From: Oleiphilus messinensis | GTDB lineage: Bacteria; Pseudomonadota; Gammaproteobacteria; Pseudomonadales; Oleiphilaceae | NCBI RefSeq assembly: GCF_002162375.1 | Contig: NZ_CP021425.1 | Location: 4,915,001 to 4,979,000, forward strand | Reading direction: 5' to 3' | DNA: 64,000 nt | Shown: positions 17,046 through 26,985 of the stretch, piece by piece | How positions within the stretch are numbered: position 1 is the stretch's first letter | How the letters are laid out: each line of letters begins with the position of its first letter | Made by a program: the position numbers and the translations under genes | Notes under the pieces: generated by a model | What the model saw: the letters and a program-made list of their open reading frames with translations, nothing else | The model's database searches: none | What the model was told of the DNA's origin: nothing

Positions 17046-18278
17046 ATGGCGAACAAATCGCAAGAGGTGACAGTCATCGTGGGCGGAGGGCATGCAGCAG
17101 GTGCGCTTTTGGCCGCTTTGCTGCAAAGCAGATACCAGCATGAGGTGGTGCTGGTCGGTGAAGAACCGCACCCACCGTACCAGCGACCACCTTTGTCGAA
17201 GAATTATCTGGCCGGTGAGGTTGAGCAGGAATCACTGTACCTAAAGCCACGCTCGGTATACGAAAACGCAGGCTATCAACTGCGGCTCGGTGTGCGTGTC
17301 GATCAGATCGACCGAGACAACAAGACCGTCAGATTATCCGATAACAGCATGATCCGATATGACCGCCTTGTCCTCGCCACGGGCTCACAGGTTCGCCGCC
17401 TGAGGTCGCCGGGTGCCGAGTTGAAAGGCATTTATTATTTGCACGATATCGCTGACGCGGATGCCCTGCGTGAGGAGCTCGTTCCAGGTAAACGCTTGGT
17501 CATCGTCGGTGGCGGTTTTGTCGGCCTTGAGGTTGCTGCCAGTGCCGTCAAGAAGGGGGTCGGTGTCACGGTGCTGGAAGCTGCCGAGCGTCTGATGCAG
17601 CGGGTTACCGGGCCGGAGATGTCTGCTTTTTTCTATGCCAGACACCATGATGCCGGGGTGGATATACGTCTGGACACCGGGGTGACCGGGTTTGCAACCG
17701 GTGATCAGGGGCGTGTTGCCGGAGTCACGTTGGCGAATGGCGACATGGTGCCAGCGGATATCGTGCTTGTCTCGATCGGCGTCATACCCGATACCGCACT
17801 GGCAGAGGCGGCTGGCCTGGCCTGCGATGGTGGTATTCTCGTTGACGAGTTTACTCGCACCGATGACCCCGCCATTCTGGCGATCGGCGACTGCACACGT
17901 CATCGCAATCTTTTTTTTGAAGACAGGTTGCGGCTTGAGTCGGTAGCCAATGCTGTTGATCAGGCGCGTACTGCCGCAGCGGTATTGATGGGTGAGGAGA
18001 AGCCCTACGATAGCGTGCCGTGGTTCTGGTCGAACCAGTATGACATTCGCCTGCAGATGATCGGCTTGTCACCAGGTCATGACCAGCGTGTCATGCACGG
18101 CAGCCCCGCGGATAAGGGATTTGCGGTGTTCTACTTGCGCGACGGCTGCGTCATCGCAGTCGATGCAGTCAATCTGCCGATTGCCTTTATGGTTGGCAAA
18201 CAGCTGGTTCAGCGACGCCAGGCTGTCAGCCCTGGCGTATTGAGCGATCCGCATACCGATCTGAAATCTCTGCTCTGA
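17046..18278 (+). CDS. FAD-dependent ferredoxin reductase
   Basis: 410 residues from the ATG at 17046, preceded by GAGAGGGG; an in-frame TTG 12 bp upstream is less likely. Two nucleotide-binding folds: VGGGHAAGALLAALL (FAD, N terminus) and VIVGGGFVGLEVAASA (NAD(P)H, middle), then AIGDCTRHRN (FAD tail). The C-terminal domain YDSVPWFWSNQYDIRLQMIG is typical of putidaredoxin/rubredoxin-type reductases. It reduces the ferredoxin that feeds the CYP153. It was the last gene of the operon before an IS200 insertion upstream. The intron pair follows it. Confidence 0.9.
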   Translation: MANKSQEVTVIVGGGHAAGALLAALLQSRYQHEVVLVGEEPHPPYQRPPLSKNYLAGEVEQESLYLKPRSVYENAGYQLRLGVRVDQIDRDNKTVRLSDNSMIRYDRLVLATGSQVRRLRSPGAELKGIYYLHDIADADALREELVPGKRLVIVGGGFVGLEVAASAVKKGVGVTVLEAAERLMQRVTGPEMSAFFYARHHDAGVDIRLDTGVTGFATGDQGRVAGVTLANGDMVPADIVLVSIGVIPDTALAEAAGLACDGGILVDEFTRTDDPAILAIGDCTRHRNLFFEDRLRLESVANAVDQARTAAAVLMGEEKPYDSVPWFWSNQYDIRLQMIGLSPGHDQRVMHGSPADKGFAVFYLRDGCVIAVDAVNLPIAFMVGKQLVQRRQAVSPGVLSDPHTDLKSLL

Positions 18279-19021
18279 AACCGCCCTTTGGCAGCGAGGC
18301 TGGCAAGCCCCGTTCACCGGTATCGCTGTCAACCTTCCCGGCCTGCTGTTCCCCACCGCAAAGACTCTCGATCGGGATAGGGGGGAACCAATAGGTTCCG
18401 CCCCTCCCACACCACCCGGCATGCGGGTCCGCACCGGGCGGTTCGAGAAGTTGCGGTTTCACGAGAGTCTCGGCACTCCCAACCGATCGAAGTAGGCGAT
18501 CGTCAGCACATGGTGGATGGCAGAGAGACTGTTGTGCCACCAGCGCCGGCTCAGGGCCGCCACCGATTGCGCAACCTCGGGCTTTGCTCCCAACTTCAGA
18601 TGCTCCCGGTAGATCGTCTTGCCCCGTCGCCAGTGCCGGAGGTGGAGCATTCTCAGACGACGACGTATCCACTCATCCAATGATCGCCAGATGCGAGGCG
18701 TTTGCGCCAGCCTAAAGTACCCTTTCCAGCCGAGCAGATAACGGCGGAGCTTCTCCACCACCTGTGCCATACTGCGACCACCTGATCCCCGGGCCAGCTG
18801 CCTGATCCTGAGCTTGAACGCCTGTAACGCCTTGGTGGATACCGCGCGTCGAACGTCTCCATCCCTCCCTTGCCACAGAACATAGCCGAGGAACTTGCGA
18901 TCAAAGACGCTGGCAACTGCACTTTTGGATTCGTTGATCACCAAACGCAATTTCTCGTAACACCGGCGTAGCAGGCGCATTGCTCGCTCTCCCGCCTTGT
19001 AACTGCAAACGTACACGTTGC

Positions 19022-20382
19022 GTCGAGTCGCCCCGAGGAACCTCCCCCCGAGGCGCTCACGGAACCGGACGTGAACGTCTCCGCTCATCCGGCTCTTCCC
19101 ATTGAAGCCTGTCCCCAAAGCAGCGACCAATGTGCAAACAGATGCGTCTCCTTACGCGCGACACGTTCCAGCCAATGACTGGCTCGTCGGCGATGACCTC
19201 GGAGACGCTTGTGTTTGCGGGTCAGCCACAGTACAAGTTTGCGATCAATTTGCCTGAGCGTGGGATAAAGCGCGGACTTATAGAACGCGCCGTAATAATT
19301 TACCCACCCCCTGATTTTGGTGTTGAACATGCGCGCCAGATCGATCAGAGACTTGTCACTGCGATTTTGCAGATTCCAGCTCCTGACCTCCTGACGTATT
19401 GCTTTTCCCGCCTTGGCGCTGACCGCAGGACTGAAATTGACGAAGGTCTTACCCCACCGGTTCTTCGATAGTCGTGGCCTAAACGTAAAGCCCAGAAAGT
19501 CGAAGCTCGTTTCGGCGTAAGTTCCTCGCCGGTCTGCATCCTTGCAGTAGACCACTCGGGTCTTCAGCGGATGCAGTTCCAGTCCGCATTGCGCAAATCG
19601 CCGCCCCAAATCCTCCATCAGCGCTTGGGCCTGCGATTGACTACGACAGTGGCAAACAGCATCATCGGCGTATCGTTCAAAGGGTACGTCGCCATACTCA
19701 CGCTGCATCCACTTGTCGAAGACGTAGTGCAGGAACAGGTTGGCCAACAGCGGACTGATGACACCACTTTGTAGGCTTCCCATACTTGACGTTTGCCTAT
19801 GGGAAGCGGCTTTGCTGTCGCCGCCGCAGTCCTCCCACCGGCATCACCGCCCGTGGTTGCTGCCGCGACTTCAGCGCAATGGGGCAAGCCCTTCGCTCCA
19901 GGCCCATTACGGCCCTTCTCCGCTACTACGGCTTGCTCCGTCCCTGTACCCCGCATTGGTACTCTGGTGCTCATGGGGCTACCACTTGCGCGTCTCCCTT
20001 GGCATCGGGGTGACAGGTTCCCACGTTCCCCACAAGAGCCTGGATCGACTTCACGCCGCTTTTATGCCGGATGCCGCGTAGGCAGTAAATAGGTTGCCCC
20101 CTACGCTTATCCCACGGGAACGACTCCATCGTGGTTTTGACATCGTCTATACGCTTTCGACACTTCATCAACGGTTCACTCTCGTTCGTCTCTTCGATCC
20201 TTACCTGATCGGGTCATGCCCGACCTTTTCCCATCTCGCTCACCACCACGTCTCTTTAACGCAGCAGCAGTGGGTGGTTTGGTGCCTGCGCCTATACGCC
20301 GACACCGAGGGGCCAACCCTCATCTCTCGTGCAGCATGGCTGCACCGAGGACAACTGACCTCGGTGCGCCTTCGTGGCACAC
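19022..20382 (-). mobile_element. Group II intron 2, inserted in the RT gene of intron 1
   Basis: 5' end GTGTGCCACG at 20382, 3' end CGACTCGAC at 19022. Exon join GATGACT|GCAACGTG restores DDCNVY of the host RT. Domain V is GAGCCGGATGAGCGG ... TTCACGTCCGGTTC at 19062-19094, then a G-rich domain VI. 1361 bp long, shorter than usual because its own RT has an internal deletion. Confidence 0.83.
19085..19974 (-). pseudogene. Intron 2 reverse transcriptase, internally deleted
   Basis: The beginning matches a group II RT leader (PLPIGKRQVWEAYKVV) and then jumps, in another frame and across the shared bases AAGTGGTG, to GVISPLLANLFLHYVFD, FERYADDAVCHC and the maturase domain (FDFLGFTFRPR, RGWVNYYGAFYKSAL). 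RT blocks 1-4 are lost. Dead as an enzyme. Confidence 0.75.
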
Positions 20383-21572
20383 AGTCATCGGCGTAGCGGG
20401 CGAAGCAGTGCCCCCGACGTTCCAGCTCTTGATCCACCTCGTCCAGCAGGACGTTGGCCAGTAACGGCGATAACGGCCCGCCTTGCGGCGTGCCCTCATG
20501 CCGGTCCATGACCACCCCGCCATCCATGATGCCCGCGTTCAGATACGCACGAACCAGCCAGATGACTCCGGGATCGTTTATGCGTTTCCTCAAGCGGTCG
20601 ATCAGGATGTCGTGGTTGACCCGGTCGAAGAACTTCGACAGGTCGACATCGACCACGATATGGCGGCCCTGTTGGGCGTAGCGTTGCGCAGCCAACACGG
20701 CGTCGTGGGCCCGGCGGCCCGGACGGAAGCCGTAGCTGTGCTCGCTGAAGGTGGGATCAATCAGAGGTTGCAGCACTTGCAACAGTGCCTGTTGAATCAG
20801 ACGGTCGGTGACTGTGGGGATACCCAGCTCCCGCTCACTTCCGTCCGGCTTCGGGATGCCTACCCGACGAACCGGTTGTGGTTGGTAGGAGCCGCTCAGC
20901 AGTTGCTGGCGAAGCTCCGGCCACACCCATCACAGGTGTTCCGCGGTTTGGGCAATGTCCAGCCCGTCCACACCTGCCGATCCCTTGTTGGCCTTCACGC
21001 GCTTCCATGCTCGCTGCATATTCTCTCGTGCGAACGCCTGCGCAAGCAGGTTTCGTCCTGCGTCCTCCGGTTCCTGTCGCGGGAGCCCTGTTTCATCGCT
21101 GATCGCATTCGGTAAGGCTTCACCTTCCCGTTCCGCGACCCGCCCCTCTGGCGCGGGCATCTGATGCGTTACAGTGCTCATCGACAAGGCGTTTGACGCT
21201 CCTTCTCGTTCAACCCTTCGCCCTGAACAAGCGGCTACTATGGCTTCTGCTGACTTCTCGCTCCGTGTTGCCACGTCGCCCTTTCAGGCATGAGGCGAGA
21301 TCTCCCCGGGTAAGAACACACTCCTTCACCGCACAACCGCCGGATTTACACCCCTTCGCCTTGGCCACGAGAGCTTCGCGGCTTCTTGCCCGCTCGCCCT
21401 GCTCAGCAGTGCCTCTTATCCGATTCTTGTTCATCGGCTCGCGGTTTACGCTCCACGCTTCCTCCCCACGGTCGGTCGCCCTTCCGCAGTTGCGCTTCAC
21501 TTCGTTCGCTGTGGCCAGCTTACGGGAGGACTTGCACCTCCAGGAGTGCGCCCGTGCCGGGCGCACAAAAAA

Positions 21573-21592
21573 AGCCCCCTTAAAGGGGGCCG
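21573..21592 (-). terminator. Rho-independent terminator used as intron target
   Basis: Minus-strand GCCCCCTTTAAGGGGGC stem-loop followed by seven T and at once by the intron 5' end GTGCG. Which gene it once terminated is unclear, since an IS1595 now lies upstream. Confidence 0.8.
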
Positions 21593-21720
21593 AAAAATGG
21601 CACACGCAAGGTGTGCACACGGGGAGAGGGCCGGATTAGAAGTCCTTGACCGGCAAGAAAGTGAAGTGTTGTGGTCAACCCAAACCGGACACTTTGTTAA
21701 GCACAATTTTCAAATTCAAT

Positions 21721-22752
21721 CCTGATTACCACTCTTTCTAAGTCATGGAATGCTGTATATGTTTATAGTATTGGTCATGGGAAAGCAAGGACATAGCAAT
21801 GGCGCGCAACAGAGTTCAGTTTCAGAAAGGTTTGAGCTTGAATGAATTTCTTCGCCAGTATGGAAGCGAAGAGCAGTGCTGTGACGCGGTGGCACAATGG
21901 CGCTGGCCCGAAGGCTTCATCTGCCCCTTCTGCGGATCAGATCAATACTGCCAGTTAGCATATCGGCAGTTGCGGCAGTGCAATCGGTGCCGACGCCAGA
22001 CCTCGCTGACCGCCGGTACCATCTTCGCGAGCACCAAGTTGCCGCTGACAACGTGGTATCAGGCCATTTACCTGATCACGCAAGACAAGAAAGGCATCTC
22101 TGCGATGGAATTGCACCGTCATCTGGGTATTTCCTACAACGCGGCCTGGCGCCTGAAGCACAAGCTGATGCAAGTCATGCTGGAGCGGGATCAGAACAAA
22201 CCGCTATCAGGATTTATCGAAATCGATGATGCCTATCTGGGCGGTGAGCGCAGTGGCGGCAAGGTGGGACGCGGTGCCGAGGGTAAAACCCCATTTCTGG
22301 CCGCTGTCCAAACCACCGATCAAAGCCAGCCGGTGAAAATCAAACTGACTGTTATCAAAGGATTTCGCTCAGACGAGCTCCTTGAATGGAGTCGGCGCCA
22401 CCTGACACCTGACAGTACGGTGATTTCCGATGGACTGGCCTGCTTCAATGCGGTGACCGAGGCGGGATGTGAACACGACCGGATCGTCTGTGGCGGTGGC
22501 CGGGCCTCGGTAGAGGAGCCAGAACTCCATTGGGTGAACACGATCTTGGGCAATCTCAAGAGCGCATTGCGCGGAACCTACCACGCCGTGCGCCCCAAAT
22601 ATGCTCAGCGCTACTTGTCGGAATTCGAATATCGTTTCAATCGTCGATTCAATCTGGTCAATTTGCTGCCGAGATTGATTTATGTCGCGCTGCGCACGCC
22701 GCCAATGCCTGAAAAACTGCTGAAAATTGGCTTAGTGTAGGTGGTAATCAGG
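21721..22752 (+). mobile_element. IS1595-family element, copy 1
   Basis: Ends CCTGATTACCACT and GTGGTAATCAGG are inverted repeats. It encodes an intact transposase. The right end abuts half of an IS200 element; the other half abuts the inverted second copy at 28293. Confidence 0.8.
21799..22740 (+). CDS. IS1595-family transposase (ISXO2-like)
   Basis: 313 residues. N-terminal zinc ribbon CPFCGS ... CNRCRRQTSLTAGTIF, then the DDE domain ISXO2-like: GFIEIDDAYLGGERSGGKVGRG (first aspartate), DSTVISDGLACF (second), and HWVNTILGNLKSALRGTYH with the late acidic/asparagine position. Cut-and-paste transposition. The frame is intact, so this could be the active source for the damaged second copy. Confidence 0.9.
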   Translation: MARNRVQFQKGLSLNEFLRQYGSEEQCCDAVAQWRWPEGFICPFCGSDQYCQLAYRQLRQCNRCRRQTSLTAGTIFASTKLPLTTWYQAIYLITQDKKGISAMELHRHLGISYNAAWRLKHKLMQVMLERDQNKPLSGFIEIDDAYLGGERSGGKVGRGAEGKTPFLAAVQTTDQSQPVKIKLTVIKGFRSDELLEWSRRHLTPDSTVISDGLACFNAVTEAGCEHDRIVCGGGRASVEEPELHWVNTILGNLKSALRGTYHAVRPKYAQRYLSEFEYRFNRRFNLVNLLPRLIYVALRTPPMPEKLLKIGLV

Positions 22753-23039
22753 TATGAACATGATCCACCATCAAGTGGCCTTCAACCACTTGCGCTCCTT
22801 TCTGACTGGCCAAGTCGCGGAAGACCTCACCAAGATGCTTTCTCAACACACCAAATATTTTCTTCTTCCGTCGCTTGGGGATGAATACTGCGTGATACTT
22901 ACAATCCCATCTTGTGTGGCTCAAACTCTGATATTCTTTCATTGTGAATCTCCATCTCTTGGTCGAGATTTCAGATTCACAATGACCGACGTATAGGTCA
23001 AACCCTTAGGTGTCCCCCGGCAAAGCCGGGGGTTTACCA
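22753..23039 (-). mobile_element. IS200 copy 2, 5' portion
   Basis: Left-end hairpin (23018-23037) and the first 64 codons of TnpA (MKEYQSLSHTRWDCKYH to the first metal histidine), ending at the IS1595 junction. The 3' portion lies at 28018-28292. About 50 bp between the halves are missing. Confidence 0.8.
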
Positions 23040-23040
23040 C

Positions 23041-23705
23041 TTTCGCATCTGGGCGAGATGAAACTGGCTTACGAAGATGCCATGATTCGACGCCACAATC
23101 GAGAGCTCTTTCTGGCTGTTCACGGGGAGGTAAAGAATGCGCAGCCACAAAATGTCCCAAAGCATTATTGGCGGACCTGGAACCAATTCATGCAGCGCTC
23201 CCTGATGGTTACAGGATTGATATTGCGGGTAGCCTGGAACGTTCACAAAAAGCAGAGGACTCTATAAATCAGGTTTTCCCTCTGATGATTGCCCTGATGG
23301 TAACTTGCGTGATGCTGCAAATGCGAAGTTTTCCTGGTGTTGTGATAGTGCTTTTAACAGCACCCTTGGGCGTCATTGGCTCTGTCGTAGCACTGCTGGT
23401 TTTCAAGCAGCCTTTCGGATTTGTCGCCTTACTTGGGCTGATCGGATTGGCGGGCATATTAATGCGCAATACTTTAATTCTAACTCAGCAGGTCAGCGAT
23501 AACCTTGAGGATGGCATGATGCCGTCAGATGCGGTCGTCGAGGCGGCTGTCAGGCGCGCAAGACCGGTGGTGCTAACCGCTTTGGCTGCTGCGCTCGCGT
23601 TCATCCCTTTGACGACCGATATTTTCTGAGGGCCGATGGCGTATGTTCTGATTGGTGGTGTTGTTCGTGCCAGCGCTTTACGCATTGGCGTTTCGTTTGG
23701 AAAGT
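23041..23705 (+). pseudogene. RND efflux pump gene, C-terminal remnant
   Basis: Read across frames: SHLGEMKLAYEDAMIRRHNRELFLAV, shift, LEPIHAALPDGYRIDIAGSLERSQKAEDSINQV, then transmembrane parts MIALMVTCVMLQMRSFPGVV, FGFVALLGLIGLAGILMRNT and the RARPVVLTALAAALAFIPL segment, TGA, GPMAYVLIGGV, small deletion, LFVPALYALAFRLESR. This is the end of an AcrB/MexF-like inner-membrane transporter (resistance-nodulation-division). There are at least one frameshift, one nonsense codon and one small deletion. The start is removed by IS200. Confidence 0.8.
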
Positions 23706-23723
23706 AGATGAGTAACTATGCAC

Positions 23724-24326
23724 CTAATCCTTAAGCACCGCGTCGCGAATCACTCGCCAGACGAAATCACCTATCTCCTCAAGTGAATAGCGACCATCTT
23801 CACGAAACCAAGTTGCTACCCAGTTGAGTGCTCCAAGACCGATAAGGCGCAGCAAGTCCTGATCAACGTCCTCACGTAGCACCCCTATATCCGCAAGAGA
23901 CCTAAGCATGGCGCCCCATAATGCCTCGTAGCGGTCACGCAGTTCGATCATTTCCGCTCGTGCTTCACCGCGCAAGGAGCGCCATTCAAACAGCAGCACG
24001 TAGACCAAATCCGAGCCACTGACTACTAATTCCAGGTGCGAATTTATGCCTAGCCGTAATTGCTCTACAGGATCTGTTGCGCTTGTCACCGCCCTGTAAA
24101 CGGCGCGCGAAGCATGCTCCAAGCCCAATCGCATTAAATCAACAAGAATGTCTTCCTTGGCTTTATAGCGATAATGAAGGCTTCCGGGCAGCAAATTGCA
24201 TGCTTCAGCAATTTCTTTCACCGTCGTCCTATCATAGCCCTGCTCTCGAAACAGCCGAGCGGCAGAATTTAACACAAAGTCGCGGTCAGACCCTTTTACT
24301 TGCTGGGGCTCTCTTTTCTTATTCAC
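23724..24326 (-). CDS. TetR-family regulator
   Basis: 200 residues from the GTG at 24326, chosen because AGGAGG lies 6-11 bp upstream; a longer frame reaches 24464 but its extra part is low-complexity. The N-terminal HTH is clear: AARLFREQGYDRTTVKEIAEACNLLPGSLHYRYKAKEDIL. The C-terminal ligand domain follows TetR_C lines (FEWRSLRGEARAEMIELRDRYEALW). It converges on the RND remnant. If the two IS elements upstream are removed, it diverges from the fragment at 26986 with a TGACC-ATAC-GGTCA palindrome between. Confidence 0.85.
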   Translation of the reverse strand: MNKKREPQQVKGSDRDFVLNSAARLFREQGYDRTTVKEIAEACNLLPGSLHYRYKAKEDILVDLMRLGLEHASRAVYRAVTSATDPVEQLRLGINSHLELVVSGSDLVYVLLFEWRSLRGEARAEMIELRDRYEALWGAMLRSLADIGVLREDVDQDLLRLIGLGALNWVATWFREDGRYSLEEIGDFVWRVIRDAVLKD

Positions 24327-24469
24327 TTCTTCCTCCTGCGTATGCAAGTCGATGATATTAGTCGATATGTTTCCGTGGCGCACCTTTTTCAATTCTACAA
24401 CCCCGCTCCCACCGCTCCCACTTGACCAACTCTCAAAGCGATCCGTCTTTTGTGCCAAATACATACATC

Positions 24470-26012
24470 CTAAAGTTTAGAGTTTCAGAGGAAAGAATTC
24501 GAACCCAGTAAGACAAAATGATTGACTTTGCGACAGGCTTCGCGCTGCCGCGCCTTATAAGACTTTTTAAAACCATAGTTTTATAAGGCGCGGCCTTCAG
24601 AACGAAAAACGATTAAATTCTGGAGGCCGCTATGGACGCTAAGGGATACGGCAATATCCCCGAGATCCTGTTTGATTGGATCACATTTTTGGTTAAAGCT
24701 CTACCCCTACGTTCAGTACCCACCTTTATTGAGTTACTGATTGGGGCGATGCTCACGCCAACAGGGTTTGTCACTGATGCCTGGTTGATGGTGGCAATGA
24801 AGCGTCACTGGAGCAGTTATTTCAAGTGGTTGCAAAAGGGAAAGTGGTCATGGGTTGCACTCGCGCAACAGCTGGGTCAGTTACTGACTCAATGGTGTCC
24901 CAATGAACAGTGGTATTTGGCCATTGATGATACCTTGGTGCTAAGGAGTTCCAAGAAAGCACCCAGTAGTCAGTTTCATCACATGCATGGTAACAAGGCC
25001 AACCGCCCGCAATTTGTTCGCGGCCAGTGTTGGGTCAGTTTATCAGCGATTGTTAAGGGGCAGAAACAAGCCTGGTCGATCCCACTGATCTCGCGCTTAA
25101 CGCGAGCCTGCGGGAACGGTAACAAGCTGGTAACGGCAGGCATTTTACTTCGCGTGATGAGGTCATTTTTTACCGGGGCCACTGTCCTGATGGATAGCTG
25201 GTATATGCGGGGTACGCTGATTGCCTCCCTTCAAGGTATGGGGTATCACGTTATCGGGCAAGTCCGAAAGGATACCGCCTTATACGATGTTCCAGAACGA
25301 ACCGGGAAAAGAGGACGCCCTCGAAAGTACGGAGAGAAATACACACCAGAGCGAGTCACTAACCTGGAAGAGACTTGCGCCAATGTCACGATCTATGGAC
25401 GACAGCAGTCACTGAGGTATCGAACAGTGATAGCCAAAGCCCGCTTTTTAGATGGGCAGCTCGTAAAGGTTGTGTGGGTGCAGTTTGAAAACGAAGACGG
25501 TAGCTTAAAACCTGCCCGGCTCTTGTTGACGACTCGAACGAATATGTCGGGCATCGACATCATAAAAGCCTACGCCAAGCGCTGGAGTATTGAGCCCATG
25601 TTCCATCAGTTAAAGAATCGCTGGGGCTGGAATGAGACTTGGCAGCAATCCAGACAGGTGCTGCATCGGTGGGTTCAGATCATCTCTCTCAGCTATGCGC
25701 TGGTGCAGTTGCTCACTTATTGGAAAGAGTCGGCAGGTCAAGAAATGCACTTGGACATCCCTTGGCGCAAACATGCGCCGATTACGGCGGGACTGGTTCG
25801 GTTAAAGCTGCAACGGAATTTACAGCAAGTTGCCGTGAGGGATTGGTGGGACGTAAAGTCTCGAATATTTAAACCGCCAGCGAGGGCTATTGAGTAGTAT
25901 AAAGACTCTCGCTAGCGAAAAGCCGCCTAGAATAAGGCGGGTAGAAGAGAAAGCAGAATTTATCCGGTCAGAAATCAGGACTGGAGGATCATGCTCAAAC
26001 TCTAAACTTTAG
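24470..26012 (+). mobile_element. IS element with 7-bp duplication (IS4/IS701-like)
   Basis: Inverted ends CTAAAGTTTAGAGTTT and complement; ATACATC on both sides. The full-length parent of the deleted copy at 12107-12933. Inserted just upstream of the TetR gene. Confidence 0.85.
24632..25897 (+). CDS. DDE transposase (IS4/IS701-like)
   Basis: 421 residues. YLAIDDTLVLRSSKKAPSSQFHH (first aspartates, about residue 99), ATVLMDSWYMRGTLI (about 188) and AYAKRWSIEPMFHQLKNRWG (about 310, with the glutamate) make a DDE_5-type RNase-H fold. The RGRPRKYG basic patch lies between. The family label is approximate. A GGAGG box precedes the ATG. Complete and possibly active. Confidence 0.82.
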   Translation: MDAKGYGNIPEILFDWITFLVKALPLRSVPTFIELLIGAMLTPTGFVTDAWLMVAMKRHWSSYFKWLQKGKWSWVALAQQLGQLLTQWCPNEQWYLAIDDTLVLRSSKKAPSSQFHHMHGNKANRPQFVRGQCWVSLSAIVKGQKQAWSIPLISRLTRACGNGNKLVTAGILLRVMRSFFTGATVLMDSWYMRGTLIASLQGMGYHVIGQVRKDTALYDVPERTGKRGRPRKYGEKYTPERVTNLEETCANVTIYGRQQSLRYRTVIAKARFLDGQLVKVVWVQFENEDGSLKPARLLLTTRTNMSGIDIIKAYAKRWSIEPMFHQLKNRWGWNETWQQSRQVLHRWVQIISLSYALVQLLTYWKESAGQEMHLDIPWRKHAPITAGLVRLKLQRNLQQVAVRDWWDVKSRIFKPPARAIE

Positions 26013-26045
26013 ATACATCTTCCACCCTTTTGTTTAACAACTGCT

Positions 26046-26059
26046 TGACCATACGGTCA
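26046..26059. promoter_or_regulatory. Palindrome TGACC-ATAC-GGTCA, probable TetR operator
   Basis: Lies in the short DNA between two IS elements that was originally the divergent promoter region of the TetR gene (23724-24326) and the fragment at 26986. Perfect 5-bp arms, of the kind bound by TetR dimers. Confidence 0.5.
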
Positions 26060-26112
26060 CCAAGACACATAATATGGTTGGCCGCCCAAACAAATAGTAT
26101 GAAGAAATCTAG

Positions 26113-26966
26113 GGCGTGTTGACGTTTCACATAGGTAACCACTGAATTGCACATGCCATCGCCACCACAGATTCAAAATTTCTTTTTAATTTGTCATACC
26201 GAGTAGCTACTGCTCGGTAGTGTTTTAATCTTGCGAACTGGTTTTCAACCAAGTGTCTATTTTTTGTATAAGCCCCAGTCCATATCATCATTACCAACCG
26301 TTGAATTACGACGTCTTGGTATCACCGGAATCGAGCCTCTGTCTCTTATTTTTTGTCGTAATGGCTCCTTATCGTACCCCTTGTCACCTATGACGTATTC
26401 AAAGAGATCAGCCCCTTCCAGCACGTCATCTGCTGCGCTGATATCGTGTGCCTGGCCTCCCGTGATTTCAAAGTGTACAGGCAACCCAAAGCCGTCAACA
26501 ATCATATGGATTTTACTGGTATTTCCAGCCCTGCTGCGGCCTATAGCTTGATCTCCTGTAGCTGCGGCACCACTGCTATGCTGATGAGCTTTCACATAAC
26601 TGCCATCAATAAAGCCCCACTCCAAATCAGGTTCAACCACAAAAAATTCAAACACCTTTGACCAAATTCCTTTGGCTGACCATGCGTTAAATTTTTTATA
26701 GACTGAATTCCAATGGCCGAAGTAATCAGGCAAATCTCTCCAGGGTAGTCCTGTGCGCATTCGGTATAGCATTCCTTCCACCGTCATACGCAAGCTTCGC
26801 TTGTCATAGGCACCAAATTGAAGCAAGATTAGCTTTAGCTTCAACCAAAGCTCGTCACTGAGCATTAGTCGGGGCATAGCAAACTCGTTGTATCGTTGTG
26901 TGGGAACTGCAATATTGCGGGTTTGCTATTTTAAATCAATAACTTATTTCGAAACATCAACAGCCC
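26113..26966 (-). mobile_element. IS5-family element (IS427-like)
   Basis: Flanked by CTAG on both sides (26109-26112, 26967-26970). The ends GGCGTGTTGACGTTTC and (complement) GGGCTGTTGATGTTTC are imperfect inverted repeats. Two overlapping frames. Confidence 0.8.
26127..26877 (-). CDS. IS5-family transposase, two frames joined by frameshift
   Basis: First frame 26877-26257: LSDELWLKLKLILLQFGAYDKRSLRMTVEGMLYRMRTGLPWRDLP, then GFIDGSYVKAHQHSSGA with the first aspartate, and YVIGDKGYDKEPLRQKI. Second frame runs to 26127: RHLVENQFARLKHYRAVATRYDKL, with the glutamate. The frames meet at an A6 run (26260-26265 complement). IS427-type elements are known to join such frames by slippage, so this is likely functional rather than broken. 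Confidence 0.75.
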
Positions 26967-26985
26967 CTAGTAGGAGAACAGACAA

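Larger units (their letters stand above)
18459..21181 (-). pseudogene. Intron 1 reverse transcriptase/maturase (split)
   Basis: N-terminal part 21181-20383: WKRVKANKGSAGVDG, then a TGA at about 20931 in place of the arginine codon in ...TAEHL(R), then PVRRVGIPKPDGSERELGIPTVTDRLIQQAL, FFDRVNHD, GTPQGGPLSPLLANVLLDE and FARYADDC. C-terminal part 19021-18459: NVYVCSYKAGERAM, the maturase X domain (FLGYVL, LRRYLLGWKGYFRLAQTP) and a short tail without an endonuclease domain. Intron 2 is inserted between the codons for the catalytic YADD and NVYV. ATG at 21181 chosen by family N terminus (MSTVTHQM). Confidence 0.85.
18371..21566 (-). mobile_element. Group II intron 1 (class C), host of a second intron
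   Basis: The 5' end GTGCGCCCGG (21566 leftwards) comes directly after a terminator hairpin and T-run, the normal home of class C introns. The domain V hairpin is at about 18411-18444 (GAACCGCCCGG ... CCGGGTGGTGTGGG) and the 3' end CTATCCCGAT is at 18371. Without the inserted intron 2 (19022-20382) the length is about 1835 bp, right for the class. The encoded RT is interrupted and has a stop codon, so self-mobility is lost; splicing of the RNA may remain possible. Confidence 0.85.

Noticed and set aside
19740-21640. Several plus-strand frames of 60-210 codons across the intron region
   Set aside because: They lie opposite structured intron RNA and RT coding sequence and have no protein features.
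22748-22942. Short IS200 TnpA as a separate gene
   Set aside because: It is the 5' half of a split element; its 3' half is at 28018-28292.
24327-24464. N-terminal extension of the TetR protein
   Set aside because: Low-complexity serine/glycine-rich stretch without ribosome site; the GTG at 24326 has AGGAGG at the right distance.
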